Origin: SB11 sp943370295
Lineage (GTDB): Bacteria > Bacteroidota > Bacteroidia > UBA8524
DNA: 64,000 nt
Direction: 5' to 3'
Assembly: GCA_943370295.1 (NCBI GenBank)
Contig: CALRQL020000005.1
Location: forward strand, 1-64,000
Shown here piece after piece: positions 9,884 through 19,851 of the stretch. The notes beneath the pieces were generated by a model that did not search any database, had not been told where the DNA came from, and saw nothing but the letters and a program-made list of their open reading frames with translations. The translations under genes were made by a program, and so were the position numbers. Positions within the stretch are counted from its first letter, which is position 1. Every line of letters starts with the position of its first letter.

Positions 9884-10795
9884 TTGAACCCTGAAAAACG
9901 CGCAGCCTACCTGCAACTGCACCTTGCCATATTTTTGTGGGGATTTACGGCTATTTTGGGTCGTTGGATAAGCCTGCAAGAAGTTCCTTTAGTGTGGTAC
10001 CGTGTACTGATTACCTGTGTAGGATTACTGTTTGTACCGGGGGTTATTACAGGGCTAAAGACCCTTCAACGCAAAAATGTTTTCACCTTTTTAGGCATCG
10101 GCTGCCTCACAGCACTACACTGGGTGGCCTTTTACGGCTCAATAAAGGCAAGCAATGTATCAGTGGCACTTAGTGGGCTGGCTACAACCTCGTTATTTAC
10201 TTCGTTTATTGAGCCGTTGATATTTAAAAAACGGGTGCGCCCCACCGAGGTAATATTGGGCCTACTGGTAATTGCCGGTATTTATGTAATATTTAACGGG
10301 CTGAATGCTGACTTCTTAATCGGGTTTATTATGGGATTGATTGCCGCTTTTCTTGCGGCTTTATTTTCTACCCTCAACAAAAAATATATCGACCACGCCG
10401 ACCCGAAATCGATAACTTTCACCGAGCTTGCCGGTGGTTTTATTTTCCTTTCGCTTTGCTCTCCATTGTACCTATGGCTGTTTCCTGACGCTCAACTAAT
10501 ACCTACGGCCTCAGATTGGTTTAACCTGGTTGTTTTGGCGTGGCTGTGTACCGCATTTACGATGGTATTGGCTTTAAAAGCCATGAAACACCTTTCTGCA
10601 TTTACGGCCAACCTTGCTCTTAACCTTGAACCCGTGTACGGTATTTTGCTGGCTTGGGCCATTTTTGGGGAGAATAAAGAGCTTTCGCCCAACTTTTATT
10701 TAGGAGCGATTATCATCATTTTCAGCGTGTTTTTGCACCCTGTGTTAGAAAATCCTATGGTAAAGAATAAACTGCGTGCTGTGCTTAAAAAATAA
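9884..10795 (+). CDS. EamA/DMT-family transporter
   Basis: This is an inner-membrane drug/metabolite transporter superfamily protein of 303 residues, the usual length for a protein with two EamA repeats. About ten hydrophobic segments are visible. The first repeat begins LHLAIFLWGFTAILGRWISL and the second begins GFIMGLIAAFLAALFSTLNKKYI. The substrate cannot be predicted; family members export amino acids and other metabolites. Translation starts at TTG, the only reasonable start near the first membrane segment. The gene converges with the peptidase gene, leaving only 9 bp between stops. Confidence 0.88.
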   Translation: MNPEKRAAYLQLHLAIFLWGFTAILGRWISLQEVPLVWYRVLITCVGLLFVPGVITGLKTLQRKNVFTFLGIGCLTALHWVAFYGSIKASNVSVALSGLATTSLFTSFIEPLIFKKRVRPTEVILGLLVIAGIYVIFNGLNADFLIGFIMGLIAAFLAALFSTLNKKYIDHADPKSITFTELAGGFIFLSLCSPLYLWLFPDAQLIPTASDWFNLVVLAWLCTAFTMVLALKAMKHLSAFTANLALNLEPVYGILLAWAIFGENKELSPNFYLGAIIIIFSVFLHPVLENPMVKNKLRAVLKK

Positions 10796-10804
10796 GGAAT
10801 AGGG

Positions 10805-11593
10805 CTACATCCCCAACTTTGTAGGGTCTTGCTTTAATACGTTACCAAACATATCGTATAAACGCGGGGTTTCAGTTTTAAAATCCGAAGGGGTTTCAAA
10901 AAAATGTTCCCCCATAATGGCAAAAAACTCCATTTCGTTCCTAAACGCATAATCACGAAACAACGCTTTTTGTTTCATAGTATCCAGCACTGCATGGTCT
11001 TGTATGTGGGTACGCAGTTTTTTAAACTTACTACTATCAAACGGGTCTTCGCCGTGCATTTGTGTTTGCTGCAAAAAGTAGGCATGCGCAAACTCATGCA
11101 CTCCAAGATTTAAGTTATCCTTCGGGCTGTCAATGCCTTCTTTAAAGTGCTTCCAGCTAAAGGCCAAAACACCAATAGCGTTGGCTTCGCCTTTGTGGTA
11201 ATGGCCGGTAATTTTTGAATAATATTCCTCAGGATACACCAATATTTGTTTAAAGCCGCTTAGCTGATATTCCTCGACCCCAAAACTAAATTTGATGGCC
11301 GCAGCGCCAATCATCATCTTCATATAATACTCCACCTCTATTTCCCTACCGATAAAGTTTTTTGATTGAACAAATAAAGCCAGCCGCTGCATAAACCGTT
11401 GCTGAGAGGCATGCGGCAATTGGCGATAAAAAAGATCGTTGTTTAACAGTAACTCTTCGTTGGCTTTTATAACTTTAACATCGTTTTTAAAACGGTCTTC
11501 GGCGGCTTCCTCTGCAATTGTCTCGGTGTAGGCACTGCGTACGTACACAAAAAAAATAACGCCTATAACTATTATGATTATTACTATGTCCAA
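10805..11593 (-). CDS. MtfA-like zinc peptidase (M90 family)
   Basis: The 262-residue protein has an N-terminal membrane anchor (IVIIIIVIGVIFFVYV) followed by a region resembling MtfA/DUF980 peptidases. The zinc motif HEFAH lies near residue 167 within GVHEFAHAY, with a downstream Glu-rich segment (NEMEFFAIMGEHFFETP) that supplies the expected third ligand region. E. coli MtfA interacts with the Mlc regulator; no mlc is seen here, so a regulatory role is unproven. Membrane anchoring is a difference from soluble MtfA. It lies at the 3' end of a long run of minus-strand genes. Confidence 0.82.
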   Translation of the reverse strand: MDIVIIIIVIGVIFFVYVRSAYTETIAEEAAEDRFKNDVKVIKANEELLLNNDLFYRQLPHASQQRFMQRLALFVQSKNFIGREIEVEYYMKMMIGAAAIKFSFGVEEYQLSGFKQILVYPEEYYSKITGHYHKGEANAIGVLAFSWKHFKEGIDSPKDNLNLGVHEFAHAYFLQQTQMHGEDPFDSSKFKKLRTHIQDHAVLDTMKQKALFRDYAFRNEMEFFAIMGEHFFETPSDFKTETPRLYDMFGNVLKQDPTKLGM

Positions 11594-11667
11594 CTATTCA
11601 GGGCTTTCCTCCAAAGATAAAAAAGAGGGGCACTCTAACACTTTATTTTAAAAAGTTTTCGATAAGG

Positions 11668-14600
11668 TTATCGTAACAGTGTTATTGTGCCGTTTTCAAT
11701 GCTGCGGCGGGGAGCTTGTCTTTCGCCAATGTAATCTACCAACAGCATCCAAGTATAAACACCATCAGGCAATGGAGCACCTTTAAAGCTACCGTCCCAC
11801 CCTTTTGACAAGTCTGTGGTTTCAAACACCAGCTCACCCCAACGGCTGTATATTTTCAAATCCATTCCCACCGCGTTGTGTAAATACGGCATAAAAAAAT
11901 CGTTGACACCATCTCCGTTCGGACTGAATGCCGAAGGAGTAACCCCGAAATAGCAATCTTTTGCTAAAATGGTTTTTTCAATGGTATCACAAATATGATA
12001 TATCACCACGTGGTATTTTCCCGTATCAGTTATCATATAGGTGGGTGATGTGCTACCGTCTTGCCACAAGTAGCTTGCATCAGCAACGGCAACGTTTAGT
12101 GTAATCGGCTCTTTGAAGCAATTAACATCGCTAATTGCAGTAGGGAATTTAGGTTGAGGATATACGTCAAAGTATTGTACCGAATGCGAAGTACAGCCAT
12201 TAACAGTCACCGTATATCTCACACTATCATTACCTGCTTTTGTTGGCACCAATACATTTCCCTTTACATTATTGCCACTAAACACTCCGCCCGGCACTGT
12301 AGGTATTAACACCATATCGCCTGCTTTAACACAATAGTAGGAGTTCATGGCTGTAAAATCAGCAATAGGGTCTGCATAAACCGTTACAGAATCAGAAGTA
12401 GAATCAATACATCCTTCCTGCGAAGTAATGATTAATGTAGCTACACTTTTACCTGAAGCGGGAAACTTTACTTGTTTAGCATCTACTGTGTTTGCTTGCC
12501 ATCCGCCTGTAAACTGCCAATGGTTGGTATAAGTTCCTGCAACTATGCTTGAAGTATTTGTAAAATCAAATTGCTGAACACTGAAGCATTGTTCCTTTTT
12601 GTTAATCGTAAATGAAGCTTGGGGTTTTGGGCTTACAGTAACAAAAAGCAACGTATCATCATCACAACCGTTTAGCGATGCTGCATACTTAACGGTATCT
12701 AACCCGAGGATTTTTGGAGTATAGATATTACCCGACACATTTTTACCCGAAAACACCCCGCCCTGTGGCCCTGCCACCAACGTGTGAGGTGGTGGTGTTG
12801 ACGTAACACAGTATTGGCTTTTAAGACCCACTGTTGGCAAACTTAAATCAGGCTGAGGCTTCACCCGCACTGTACCTTGTGTAGTATCCGTACAACCCGA
12901 TGCAGTGTCTTGTACCACCAGTTTAACCGTAAATAACCCTGTATCGGCAAATTTTTTGCCTGACAAGTCCACACTAGTGTGAGTTGTTGAATCCGATAAC
13001 AACCAATAAGTATTGTGCTTGTTGGGATTAGTTGTTTGGTTAGTAAAATCATATTGCTGCGCTTTAAAACATTGTACAGGCATATTAATTTTAAAAACAG
13101 CTTTGGGTTTTTGGCTTACTGTAGTATAGATGAGGGTATCATCGGCACACCCTTCAATAGATACGTAGTACATAATTGTATCAGGCCCCAATATTTTTGG
13201 GGTATATATGTTGCCCACTACATTTTTACCAAAAAAAACGCCTCCTTGCGAGCCGGGCACTAAGGTATAGGGAGTAGGTGTTGCCCCTATGCAAAATGAG
13301 CTACTGAAATTAACCAACGAAAGCGCCAGATTAGGCTCGGGTTTCACTCGCACGGTAATTTGTGCCGTGTCTTTACATCCCATTGCGGTATCGTGTAACA
13401 TCAGCTTCACAACGTAGTTTCCGGTATCGTTAAACTTCTTGCCTACCACATCTAAACTGCTGTATGTGGTAGCATCCGACATTTGCCAACCGGTTATAAA
13501 GTTGTTCCTGTTTGGGGTATTATTTATAAAATTGTACACGTGCGTGTTTGCACATTGATTGGTATCGTTCACCACGATTTTGGGCGACGTAGGTACTACA
13601 TAAATGCTAAGGGCTTTAACAGCTTGACCCGGCATCGGGCAGGAGTTATCGTTGGCAGTAACGGTAAAATAATGCGGGTCTACACGGCCATCGGTAGATT
13701 TTGGTGTCCAACACAACTGACCCGCCTGTTGCTTGGGGTTTGAACCCGGAAACGTGGTAAATGTAGCGTTGGGTATGCCTCTGTTCCAGTCTAAAAATAC
13801 TGAATCAGTAACGGTGGTATCATTGGTTGTGATATTTATACACACCTGCTGACCGGGACATGTAGTATCTTGAACAGCTGTAATTAACGGTGGAGTATTG
13901 TTGTTGCAGTTAATAATACTCATCTGCATATCGCGCCGTGTAATGCCCACTACACGCATTACACCATTTACATTGCGCCACTCGGTAACCTGAAGTACTA
14001 ATACCGTTACTTGGTTTAAGAGTGTAGGCCTGAAATTAAGGTTACCTGTTGACGAATCGAGGTGAAAACCGCTTGGCGGAGGTAATGTAGCATCCGGAAA
14101 CCCTAAAAACCGTAACGGTTTTTGTGCTGAATACGGACTGATGTATCCTATTGCTGAACCGGCAGCCTCTAATGGTGATACTAATTTATAGGTTAGTACA
14201 TCATTATCTACCGTGTCAAGAGCCCCATTATTAAAAACAAAGTCGGCATTTAAGCATACCAATGCAGCCGCGGGGGTTGTAAAAATGGGTGAGCTATTAC
14301 AGCCAATATCTGTAAAAATTGTAGCTTCAGTAAAAAATGTTTCATTAGCGGCCCCTGTGGTTATTGTTCTATTTCGGGCACTTTGCGACCAACTGACTAT
14401 TAATTCGTTGCACTTATTTTTTGAAGCAGAAAGATCAACCGTACCGATAAAAACGTGTTGTTCTATCCCGTATTGGTAGCTCCCTCCCTGACATTTACTT
14501 TTAAATGAAGAAGAGCAGGTTTTTCCAATTCCGGTGATATCTGTAATACTTACCCTACTTACCTGCACATTACTTGTCCATGTTGAACCCTTACATTTTA

Positions 14601-14817
14601 TAGGCAAGTTAAAAGACCCTGACAAAGTAACCCCACCACAATCCCTATAAACCGTTAGCGTGATTTTATATTTATAATTTCCTAAACACTGATAAGTGAT
14701 ATCGCTGCCCATTAAGTGGCTTGCCTGAACAGATGTGCTGAAAAATAAAAAACTACTTATTGAAAGCAATACTCTGAAAACCGATTGAAAATTATCCCTT
14801 TTAGCAAAATTGATCAT
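11668..14817 (-). CDS. T9SS type B (gliding-motility C-terminal) surface protein
   Basis: The 1049-residue secreted protein has a signal peptide ending near SVQAS, then the frequent Bacteroidota module SHLMGSDITYQCLGNYKY. Two or three PKD/Ig-like repeats follow between about residues 430 and 830; each contains a GGVFxGKNVxGNIYTPKILG unit, so the gene has internal duplications. The last about 85 residues form the gliding-motility-associated C-terminal domain (AFSPNGDGVNDFF, then KIYSRWGELVFET, then GWDGSFKGAPLPDGVYTW), the type B T9SS signal. The protein is expected at the cell surface. Function beyond that is unknown. It lies 96 bp downstream of the MoxR gene. Confidence 0.9.
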   Translation of the reverse strand: MINFAKRDNFQSVFRVLLSISSFLFFSTSVQASHLMGSDITYQCLGNYKYKITLTVYRDCGGVTLSGSFNLPIKCKGSTWTSNVQVSRVSITDITGIGKTCSSSFKSKCQGGSYQYGIEQHVFIGTVDLSASKNKCNELIVSWSQSARNRTITTGAANETFFTEATIFTDIGCNSSPIFTTPAAALVCLNADFVFNNGALDTVDNDVLTYKLVSPLEAAGSAIGYISPYSAQKPLRFLGFPDATLPPPSGFHLDSSTGNLNFRPTLLNQVTVLVLQVTEWRNVNGVMRVVGITRRDMQMSIINCNNNTPPLITAVQDTTCPGQQVCINITTNDTTVTDSVFLDWNRGIPNATFTTFPGSNPKQQAGQLCWTPKSTDGRVDPHYFTVTANDNSCPMPGQAVKALSIYVVPTSPKIVVNDTNQCANTHVYNFINNTPNRNNFITGWQMSDATTYSSLDVVGKKFNDTGNYVVKLMLHDTAMGCKDTAQITVRVKPEPNLALSLVNFSSSFCIGATPTPYTLVPGSQGGVFFGKNVVGNIYTPKILGPDTIMYYVSIEGCADDTLIYTTVSQKPKAVFKINMPVQCFKAQQYDFTNQTTNPNKHNTYWLLSDSTTHTSVDLSGKKFADTGLFTVKLVVQDTASGCTDTTQGTVRVKPQPDLSLPTVGLKSQYCVTSTPPPHTLVAGPQGGVFSGKNVSGNIYTPKILGLDTVKYAASLNGCDDDTLLFVTVSPKPQASFTINKKEQCFSVQQFDFTNTSSIVAGTYTNHWQFTGGWQANTVDAKQVKFPASGKSVATLIITSQEGCIDSTSDSVTVYADPIADFTAMNSYYCVKAGDMVLIPTVPGGVFSGNNVKGNVLVPTKAGNDSVRYTVTVNGCTSHSVQYFDVYPQPKFPTAISDVNCFKEPITLNVAVADASYLWQDGSTSPTYMITDTGKYHVVIYHICDTIEKTILAKDCYFGVTPSAFSPNGDGVNDFFMPYLHNAVGMDLKIYSRWGELVFETTDLSKGWDGSFKGAPLPDGVYTWMLLVDYIGERQAPRRSIENGTITLLR

Positions 14818-14913
14818 AGTAAAACTACCTTAGTGCAAAGATGCGTATAAGGGTATAAACGTTTACTCTGGCTCAGAAGTAATAACAATAAAATAATATT
14901 TATACCTGCATTC

Positions 14914-15879
14914 TTACAACAAGGTTTTGATAATATCCTCTGCTGACAGGCCTTCTGCTTCGGCTTTGTAGTTTTTAACAATACGGTGACGCAATATGGG
15001 CTCGGCAACAGCTTGCACATCTTCCATATCAGGCGAATATTTGCCGCGGAAAAGTGCATGGCATTTTGCTCCCATTACCAAATATTGACTGGCTCGGGGT
15101 CCGGCACCATACTCAAGGTATTGCTTCACATAATCCGATGCTGTGGTTGAAGAAGGACGAGTTTTTGCCGCCAATTTCACAGCATACTCAATTACGTTAT
15201 CGGGCACGGGCACTTTACGCACCAGTTTTTGGAAATATTGTACCTCGGCAGCACTGATGATTTTACCCGCTTTTGAATCGTTATCGCTGGTTGTGCTTTT
15301 TACCACATCAATTTCTTCCTGCAACGAGGGGTAATCCAACACAATATTGAACATAAAACGGTCAAGCTGTGCTTCAGGCAAGGGATAGGTGCCTTCCTGC
15401 TCAATGGGGTTTTGGGTTGCCAACACAAAAAACGGTTTATCCAACACGTGCATTTGGCCGGCTGCGGTAACGTTTTTCTCTTGCATCGCCTCCAGTAACG
15501 CCGCCTGTGTTTTGGGCGGGGTACGGTTTATCTCATCCGCTAGAATAATATTAGCAAATATGGGCCCGCGAATAAATTTAAAGTGTCTGCTTTCGTCTAA
15601 TATCTCGCTGCCCGTAATATCGCTGGGCATCAAATCAGGTGTAAACTGTATGCGGTTAAAGCTCAAATCCATCACATCGGCAATGGTTTTTACCAACAGG
15701 GTTTTTGCCAAACCGGGCACACCCACTAACAAACAGTGCCCATTACAAAACATGCTTATCAGCACGTTTTCAATCACTTTGTCCTGCCCCACAATCACAT
15801 TGTGTATTTCAGATTTAAGGTTTTTTATAATACCGGTAAAGGCATCAGCTGCTTCAACATCGTTCTTGTATTCTACCAT
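14914..15879 (-). CDS. MoxR-family AAA ATPase
   Basis: MoxR ATPases act as chaperones that help activate or assemble other protein complexes, usually with VWA-domain partners. The 321-residue protein shows Walker A GVPGLAKT, the Walker B segment ILADEINRTPPKTQAALLEA, sensor 1 ATQNPIEQEGTYPLPEAQ and an AAA lid ending in PILRHRIVKNY. Length is normal. No DUF58 or VWA gene is adjacent, which is unusual for the family. It lies 44 bp downstream of the SurA-like gene and probably shares its transcript. Confidence 0.92.
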   Translation of the reverse strand: MVEYKNDVEAADAFTGIIKNLKSEIHNVIVGQDKVIENVLISMFCNGHCLLVGVPGLAKTLLVKTIADVMDLSFNRIQFTPDLMPSDITGSEILDESRHFKFIRGPIFANIILADEINRTPPKTQAALLEAMQEKNVTAAGQMHVLDKPFFVLATQNPIEQEGTYPLPEAQLDRFMFNIVLDYPSLQEEIDVVKSTTSDNDSKAGKIISAAEVQYFQKLVRKVPVPDNVIEYAVKLAAKTRPSSTTASDYVKQYLEYGAGPRASQYLVMGAKCHALFRGKYSPDMEDVQAVAEPILRHRIVKNYKAEAEGLSAEDIIKTLL

Positions 15880-15923
15880 GTGGCGGTGCTTGATTTTGTT
15901 GGGTTAAAGGGTTATTGCCTGCA

Positions 15924-17279
15924 TTATTTTTTTACCCAATGTTGCAGGGTAGGATGCTCGGCATATTTGTCAACTATCTTTATGTAGTATTCCTTCTTGT
16001 TCTTAAAAATCCACTTTTCAAGGGCTTCTGCCTTTTTGGCTTCTAAAGCGGCATTTTGTATTTTCAGCCAATCTTTATCAAGGTCGGCAATGTGTGGTTC
16101 AGTTTCTGCAATCAGGTAAAACAATTTGTAACATTCTTTACCATCTTGTTGCTTGCTGTATACGGGGCCGTAATAATCGCCCGCTTTCATTTTCCCCACG
16201 GCTTCAAAGGCATCTTTATCCAACTCGGCAAGCGTTACCTTAAAGTTGCCCATTTGGTCGCTTATTTTACCGCCGTTTGATGAGGTGCGTTCGTCGTCAG
16301 AATATTTTTTGGCAGCATCTTCAAACGTCGGCTTTTGTGCCTGAATAGAAGCCAAAAGTGTATCAAGTGCATACCTTTGTAATTGCAAATCGGCTGCTAC
16401 CGTTTTGGGCATTTTAAGAATGTGGCGAACGTTTACACGCTCCCCCCTGCGTTCAATCAGTTTCAAAATATGATAACCAAACGAGGTTTCTATAATTTTA
16501 GAAATGGTATCGGGTTTTAGTTTAAATGCAGCTGCCTCAAACTCTGGCACCATTTGTCCGCGACCAAAGAAGCCCAACTCCCCGCCTCGTGCAGCCGACA
16601 TAGGGTCATCAGACTCACTAATGGCAGCTATTGCAAAATCACCCCCATCTAAAATCTCCTGCCGTATGCGTTCAATCTTAATTCGGGCATAGTCTTTTTC
16701 GGCTTGGGTAACTTTCGGAAACCTTACAATTTGAGCCAGTGTGACTTCGGCGTTTATCTGGGGCAAACTGTCTTTGGGTATATCGCCGTAGTACTTGATA
16801 ACTTCAGAAGGAGTAATTTTAACATCCTTCAAAATTTTCTGCTGCATCTCATTTACCAGCATTTCTTCGTACAAACGGGCACGGGTTTGTGCCTTAAATT
16901 CTTCGATTGATTTGCCGATGTATTTTATAAAATCATCCTCGCCACCCGGAAACTGAGCCAATATATATGCCATACGACGCTCAATCTCGCTATCTACCCT
17001 TTCGGGTGCAATCACAACGCTATCCAATTGTGCCTTGTACAAAAGTATTTTTTTCGCAATCAGCGAGTTTAGTATCTGATAGCGGTCTTCGTCTTTAAAC
17101 TGAACCCCTGATTGCTCTTCTAAAGTGGCAAATTCTTTATCGATATCTGACCTCAAAATGTAGTTATCGCCAACAATGGCAACAATTTCATCCAATATGC
17201 GCCCGTCGGTTTCAGGCTGTGCCCAAAGGCCGCCCACCGTTAAAAAAAGAACTACGGTTGCTATGAATGTTTTTATCAT
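15924..17279 (-). CDS. SurA-like periplasmic peptidylprolyl isomerase
   Basis: The product is a secreted chaperone and prolyl isomerase expected to assist outer-membrane protein folding. The ATG at residue 13 of the longest frame was chosen because it directly precedes the signal peptide (MIKTFIATVVLFLTVGGLWAQ region). A SurA N-terminal helical domain (EIVAIVGDNYILRSDID) is followed by a PpiC/parvulin domain (about 170-290; RGGELGFFGRGQMVPEF, then FGYHILKLIERRG). A second, degenerate parvulin domain (VRHILKMP) follows. At about 451 residues it matches SurA. Its neighbour upstream is another PpiC protein, so the two may form a folding module. Confidence 0.9.
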   Translation of the reverse strand: MIKTFIATVVLFLTVGGLWAQPETDGRILDEIVAIVGDNYILRSDIDKEFATLEEQSGVQFKDEDRYQILNSLIAKKILLYKAQLDSVVIAPERVDSEIERRMAYILAQFPGGEDDFIKYIGKSIEEFKAQTRARLYEEMLVNEMQQKILKDVKITPSEVIKYYGDIPKDSLPQINAEVTLAQIVRFPKVTQAEKDYARIKIERIRQEILDGGDFAIAAISESDDPMSAARGGELGFFGRGQMVPEFEAAAFKLKPDTISKIIETSFGYHILKLIERRGERVNVRHILKMPKTVAADLQLQRYALDTLLASIQAQKPTFEDAAKKYSDDERTSSNGGKISDQMGNFKVTLAELDKDAFEAVGKMKAGDYYGPVYSKQQDGKECYKLFYLIAETEPHIADLDKDWLKIQNAALEAKKAEALEKWIFKNKKEYYIKIVDKYAEHPTLQHWVKK

Positions 17280-17421
17280 GGGTTTTGAAGTGTTAATATG
17301 CTTTACTGCTTTCAAAGTAAATAGCTGTATGTAATTTGTTTAATAAAATTATGCCGGATGTTTGCTATAAACGATAAACACACCCGTTTTGGTTTGTTGT
17401 TGCTGTTTTAATTTTACAGTT

Positions 17422-17460
17422 TACCCCGCTTTAGTCTTTTTACAGTACCAAAGCGGGGTA
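17422..17460 (-). terminator. Perfect 11-bp inverted repeat between foldase genes
   Basis: TACCCCGCTTT pairs with AAAGCGGGGTA across a 17-base loop. It lies just after the upstream PpiC gene on the minus strand. A second small hairpin (GCCC...GGGC) is found closer to the stop. There is no strong U-tract, so it could instead be an mRNA-stabilising or attenuating structure. Confidence 0.5.
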
Positions 17461-17496
17461 GTATTAATGCCCTGTAAGGGGCTAAAAGCAGTTTCC

Positions 17497-19455
17497 TTAA
17501 CGGGGTATGCTGTTTAAAAACTTATCAAAGTTTGCTTGGTTAATGGTAACCGGATATTGTTGTTTCAACTCTTCTATCCACTGTTTCTCAAGCATATTTT
17601 GGTACTCACTGGTAATGGGTCCGCGAACTTCGCTCAATGCTTTAGGTTGTGATTTCAATACCGATTTAATTACTACATAATAGTATTTACCGTCTTTTTC
17701 AACCATGTACTTGCCTTTTTTCCATTTCACCAACTCAGTTACAGGGTGTTCACCTTGTTGAAATTTACCTGTTTTAATGGCAAGGCTCAAGGGGTCAATT
17801 TCATGTGCCATACGCGATATGGTAGTATCGGCATATTTCTTTTTCACCCACTTCTTCACTTTTTTGGCAACATCCTCCGTTTTGCATTCGTAAATCGAAG
17901 CTTCAATGCGGTCTTTCCACATGTACTTGGTTTTGTTAGCCTCGTAGTATTCTTTCAAACCGGTAGTATCGGTAATACCTTTGTTCCACACTTTCTTTTC
18001 TGAAAGGTTAAACAACAATATACCATCGTGGTATTCTTGTACCAAATATTTGTATTTATCAAACTTGGTATCAAGGTTGTTCTCTTCGTATTGCCATACT
18101 AATTGCTCTACAAAACTATTGTAAAGGTTCTCTATGGTCATTTTCAAATCTGCATTAGCCAAGGGTTGTTGGTTTATTGCTACAAACTTTGAAAAGTCAT
18201 TTAATACGTATTTTTTGTTGCCAATGCTAAATAACTCAGTATTGCCGTTAGCCAAATCAACGTGTTCATACCTACCGCGAATTATTGCTGAATCGCCGCG
18301 AGCTATAAAGCCGGCCAATACGTTTTTATCTTCTTTAAAGCTGTATTCTTTTTTAATTCGCTCAATAACAGCAAGGCGGCTAAGTGTATAACGCTCGTCG
18401 CGTGGGTTTGATATTTTGCGTTTAATATCGTTGTACAAGCTGTCAAGCGGCTTCAAATCTTCAGTGCCTAACCTTTTTAGCAAATGCCATCCGTATTGGG
18501 TTTTTACGCTTTGGCTAAAATCACCATCGTTTTTAAGTGAATAGGCTACGTTTTTAAATTCTTCGGGGAAACCACGGTCGGTGCTTGAAAGGTAACCTAA
18601 CTCACCACCGCGAGCCCTTGTATTGATGTCTTCGCTGTACTCGTTGGCCATTGCCTCAAAGGTGCTGCGACCTGAGTTGATTTCAGAAGCTATTGAATCC
18701 AATTTTTGTTTCAAACGCAATATTTCATCGTCCTTAGGCTCTTGCGAAAGACGTAACATAATGTGGGCTAAGTGTATTTTATGGCGTGCCGGACGTTTGT
18801 CCCACACTTTAATGATGTGGTAACCAAATTGAGTGCGGAAAGGACCATACACTTCGCCTACTTTGGTGTTAAAGGCCGCTTTTTCAAACGGATAAATCAT
18901 ATCAAAAGCAGTAAAATAGCCTAAATCGCCAAGGTTGGTTTTTGCCGATTCGTCTTCTGAATATTTTTTTGCAACCGAGTCAAAAGGTTCACTTTTAAGT
19001 TTGGCTTTAAACTCAAGTGCTCGGTTCCATGCTACTATTGTGTCTTTGGGTAAAGCTTCGGGGCTTAGGGCCACCATTATGTGGCTTGCTCTCACCTCTT
19101 GCTTCATGTAGCTGTAAGCCTCTTGTATCAGCATATCATTAGCGGATGTATCCACCATGTAAGGTTGGGCTAATTGTTTTTTGTATTGTGCCATTTCGGC
19201 CACAAAATCGGCGGCAGTGTCCATGCCTAAGTCTTTGGCTTGTTGTACCTTAAGCTTAAAGTTTACAAACAAACCCATGTAGTACTTTGCAGTATCGCGG
19301 GTGATACTTTGAGCGGGGTTGTTTTTGTAAAACTGACGGGTAAATTCATCCAGATAGGCTTTGTTGCTGCCAAAAGTAAAAAGCTCTTCGGTTTGGGCGG
19401 TGCCCACCTTTGCAAATGCGCTAATTAATAAAAAAACAAATAGTATCCTTTTCAT
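17497..19455 (-). CDS. Double-parvulin (PpiC) periplasmic foldase
   Basis: The 652-residue exported protein has a signal peptide (MKRILFVFLLISAFAKVGTAQ region). Two tandem PpiC domains follow: residues about 120-225 (VRASHIMVAL, GDLGYFTAFDMIYPFEKAAF, FGYHIIKVWDKRPARHK) and about 230-335 (HLAHIMLRL, GGELGYLSSTDRGFPEEF, YGWHLLKRLG). The C-terminal 300 residues are Lys- and Tyr-rich and resemble a second chaperone-like helical region. It lies 217 bp upstream of the SurA-like gene with an inverted repeat in between. A role in envelope protein folding is family knowledge plus inference. Confidence 0.88.
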   Translation of the reverse strand: MKRILFVFLLISAFAKVGTAQTEELFTFGSNKAYLDEFTRQFYKNNPAQSITRDTAKYYMGLFVNFKLKVQQAKDLGMDTAADFVAEMAQYKKQLAQPYMVDTSANDMLIQEAYSYMKQEVRASHIMVALSPEALPKDTIVAWNRALEFKAKLKSEPFDSVAKKYSEDESAKTNLGDLGYFTAFDMIYPFEKAAFNTKVGEVYGPFRTQFGYHIIKVWDKRPARHKIHLAHIMLRLSQEPKDDEILRLKQKLDSIASEINSGRSTFEAMANEYSEDINTRARGGELGYLSSTDRGFPEEFKNVAYSLKNDGDFSQSVKTQYGWHLLKRLGTEDLKPLDSLYNDIKRKISNPRDERYTLSRLAVIERIKKEYSFKEDKNVLAGFIARGDSAIIRGRYEHVDLANGNTELFSIGNKKYVLNDFSKFVAINQQPLANADLKMTIENLYNSFVEQLVWQYEENNLDTKFDKYKYLVQEYHDGILLFNLSEKKVWNKGITDTTGLKEYYEANKTKYMWKDRIEASIYECKTEDVAKKVKKWVKKKYADTTISRMAHEIDPLSLAIKTGKFQQGEHPVTELVKWKKGKYMVEKDGKYYYVVIKSVLKSQPKALSEVRGPITSEYQNMLEKQWIEELKQQYPVTINQANFDKFLNSIPR

Positions 19456-19486
19456 TCGTGTTAGTGAACTTTAATAGGTAAAGTGG

Positions 19487-19494
19487 CAAAAATA
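19487..19494 (-). promoter_or_regulatory. Candidate -7 element for the double-PpiC gene
   Basis: On the minus strand this reads TATTTTTG, matching TAnnTTTG, 31 bp before the ATG. The -33 region is weak. Confidence 0.4.
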
Positions 19495-19584
19495 TTTAAT
19501 TTCTGTAATGATGTAAACCCCATTTAGGTAAACATACCGTAAAGGAGTTGTCATCCACAGGTTAATAGACGGCTAACAATGCAA

Positions 19585-19821
19585 TTAGTTGATGGCTTGT
19601 ACCGATTCTATTTGCGGTACGGCTTTTTTAATCCCCTCTTCAATGCCTGCTTTCATTGTCATGTGGCTCATTTCACAGCTTTTGCAAGCCCCTAAAAGGC
19701 GCAGGGTTACGTGTTTATCGTCTTGTATATCCACCAATTCTACATTGCCGCCATCGGCATTTAAAAACGGGCGCATGGTTTGCAAAACGTCCTCTATCTT
19801 TTGTGCTAATTCGTTGTTCAT
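19585..19821 (-). CDS. NifU C-terminal-like Fe-S scaffold protein
   Basis: This 78-residue protein is a stand-alone NifU C-terminal (Nfu) domain, which carries a labile [4Fe-4S] cluster between two subunits for transfer to target proteins. The cluster-binding motif is CKSC in GACKSCEMSHMTMK; the preceding RPFLNADGGNVELVDI is diagnostic. An ATG one codon after an in-frame GTG was chosen as start. It lies 30 bp downstream of mrp, a gene for another Fe-S carrier, and probably shares its transcript. Confidence 0.93.
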   Translation of the reverse strand: MNNELAQKIEDVLQTMRPFLNADGGNVELVDIQDDKHVTLRLLGACKSCEMSHMTMKAGIEEGIKKAVPQIESVQAIN

Positions 19822-19851
19822 CACTTCTATTAGGCCGCAATTTACACTTTT

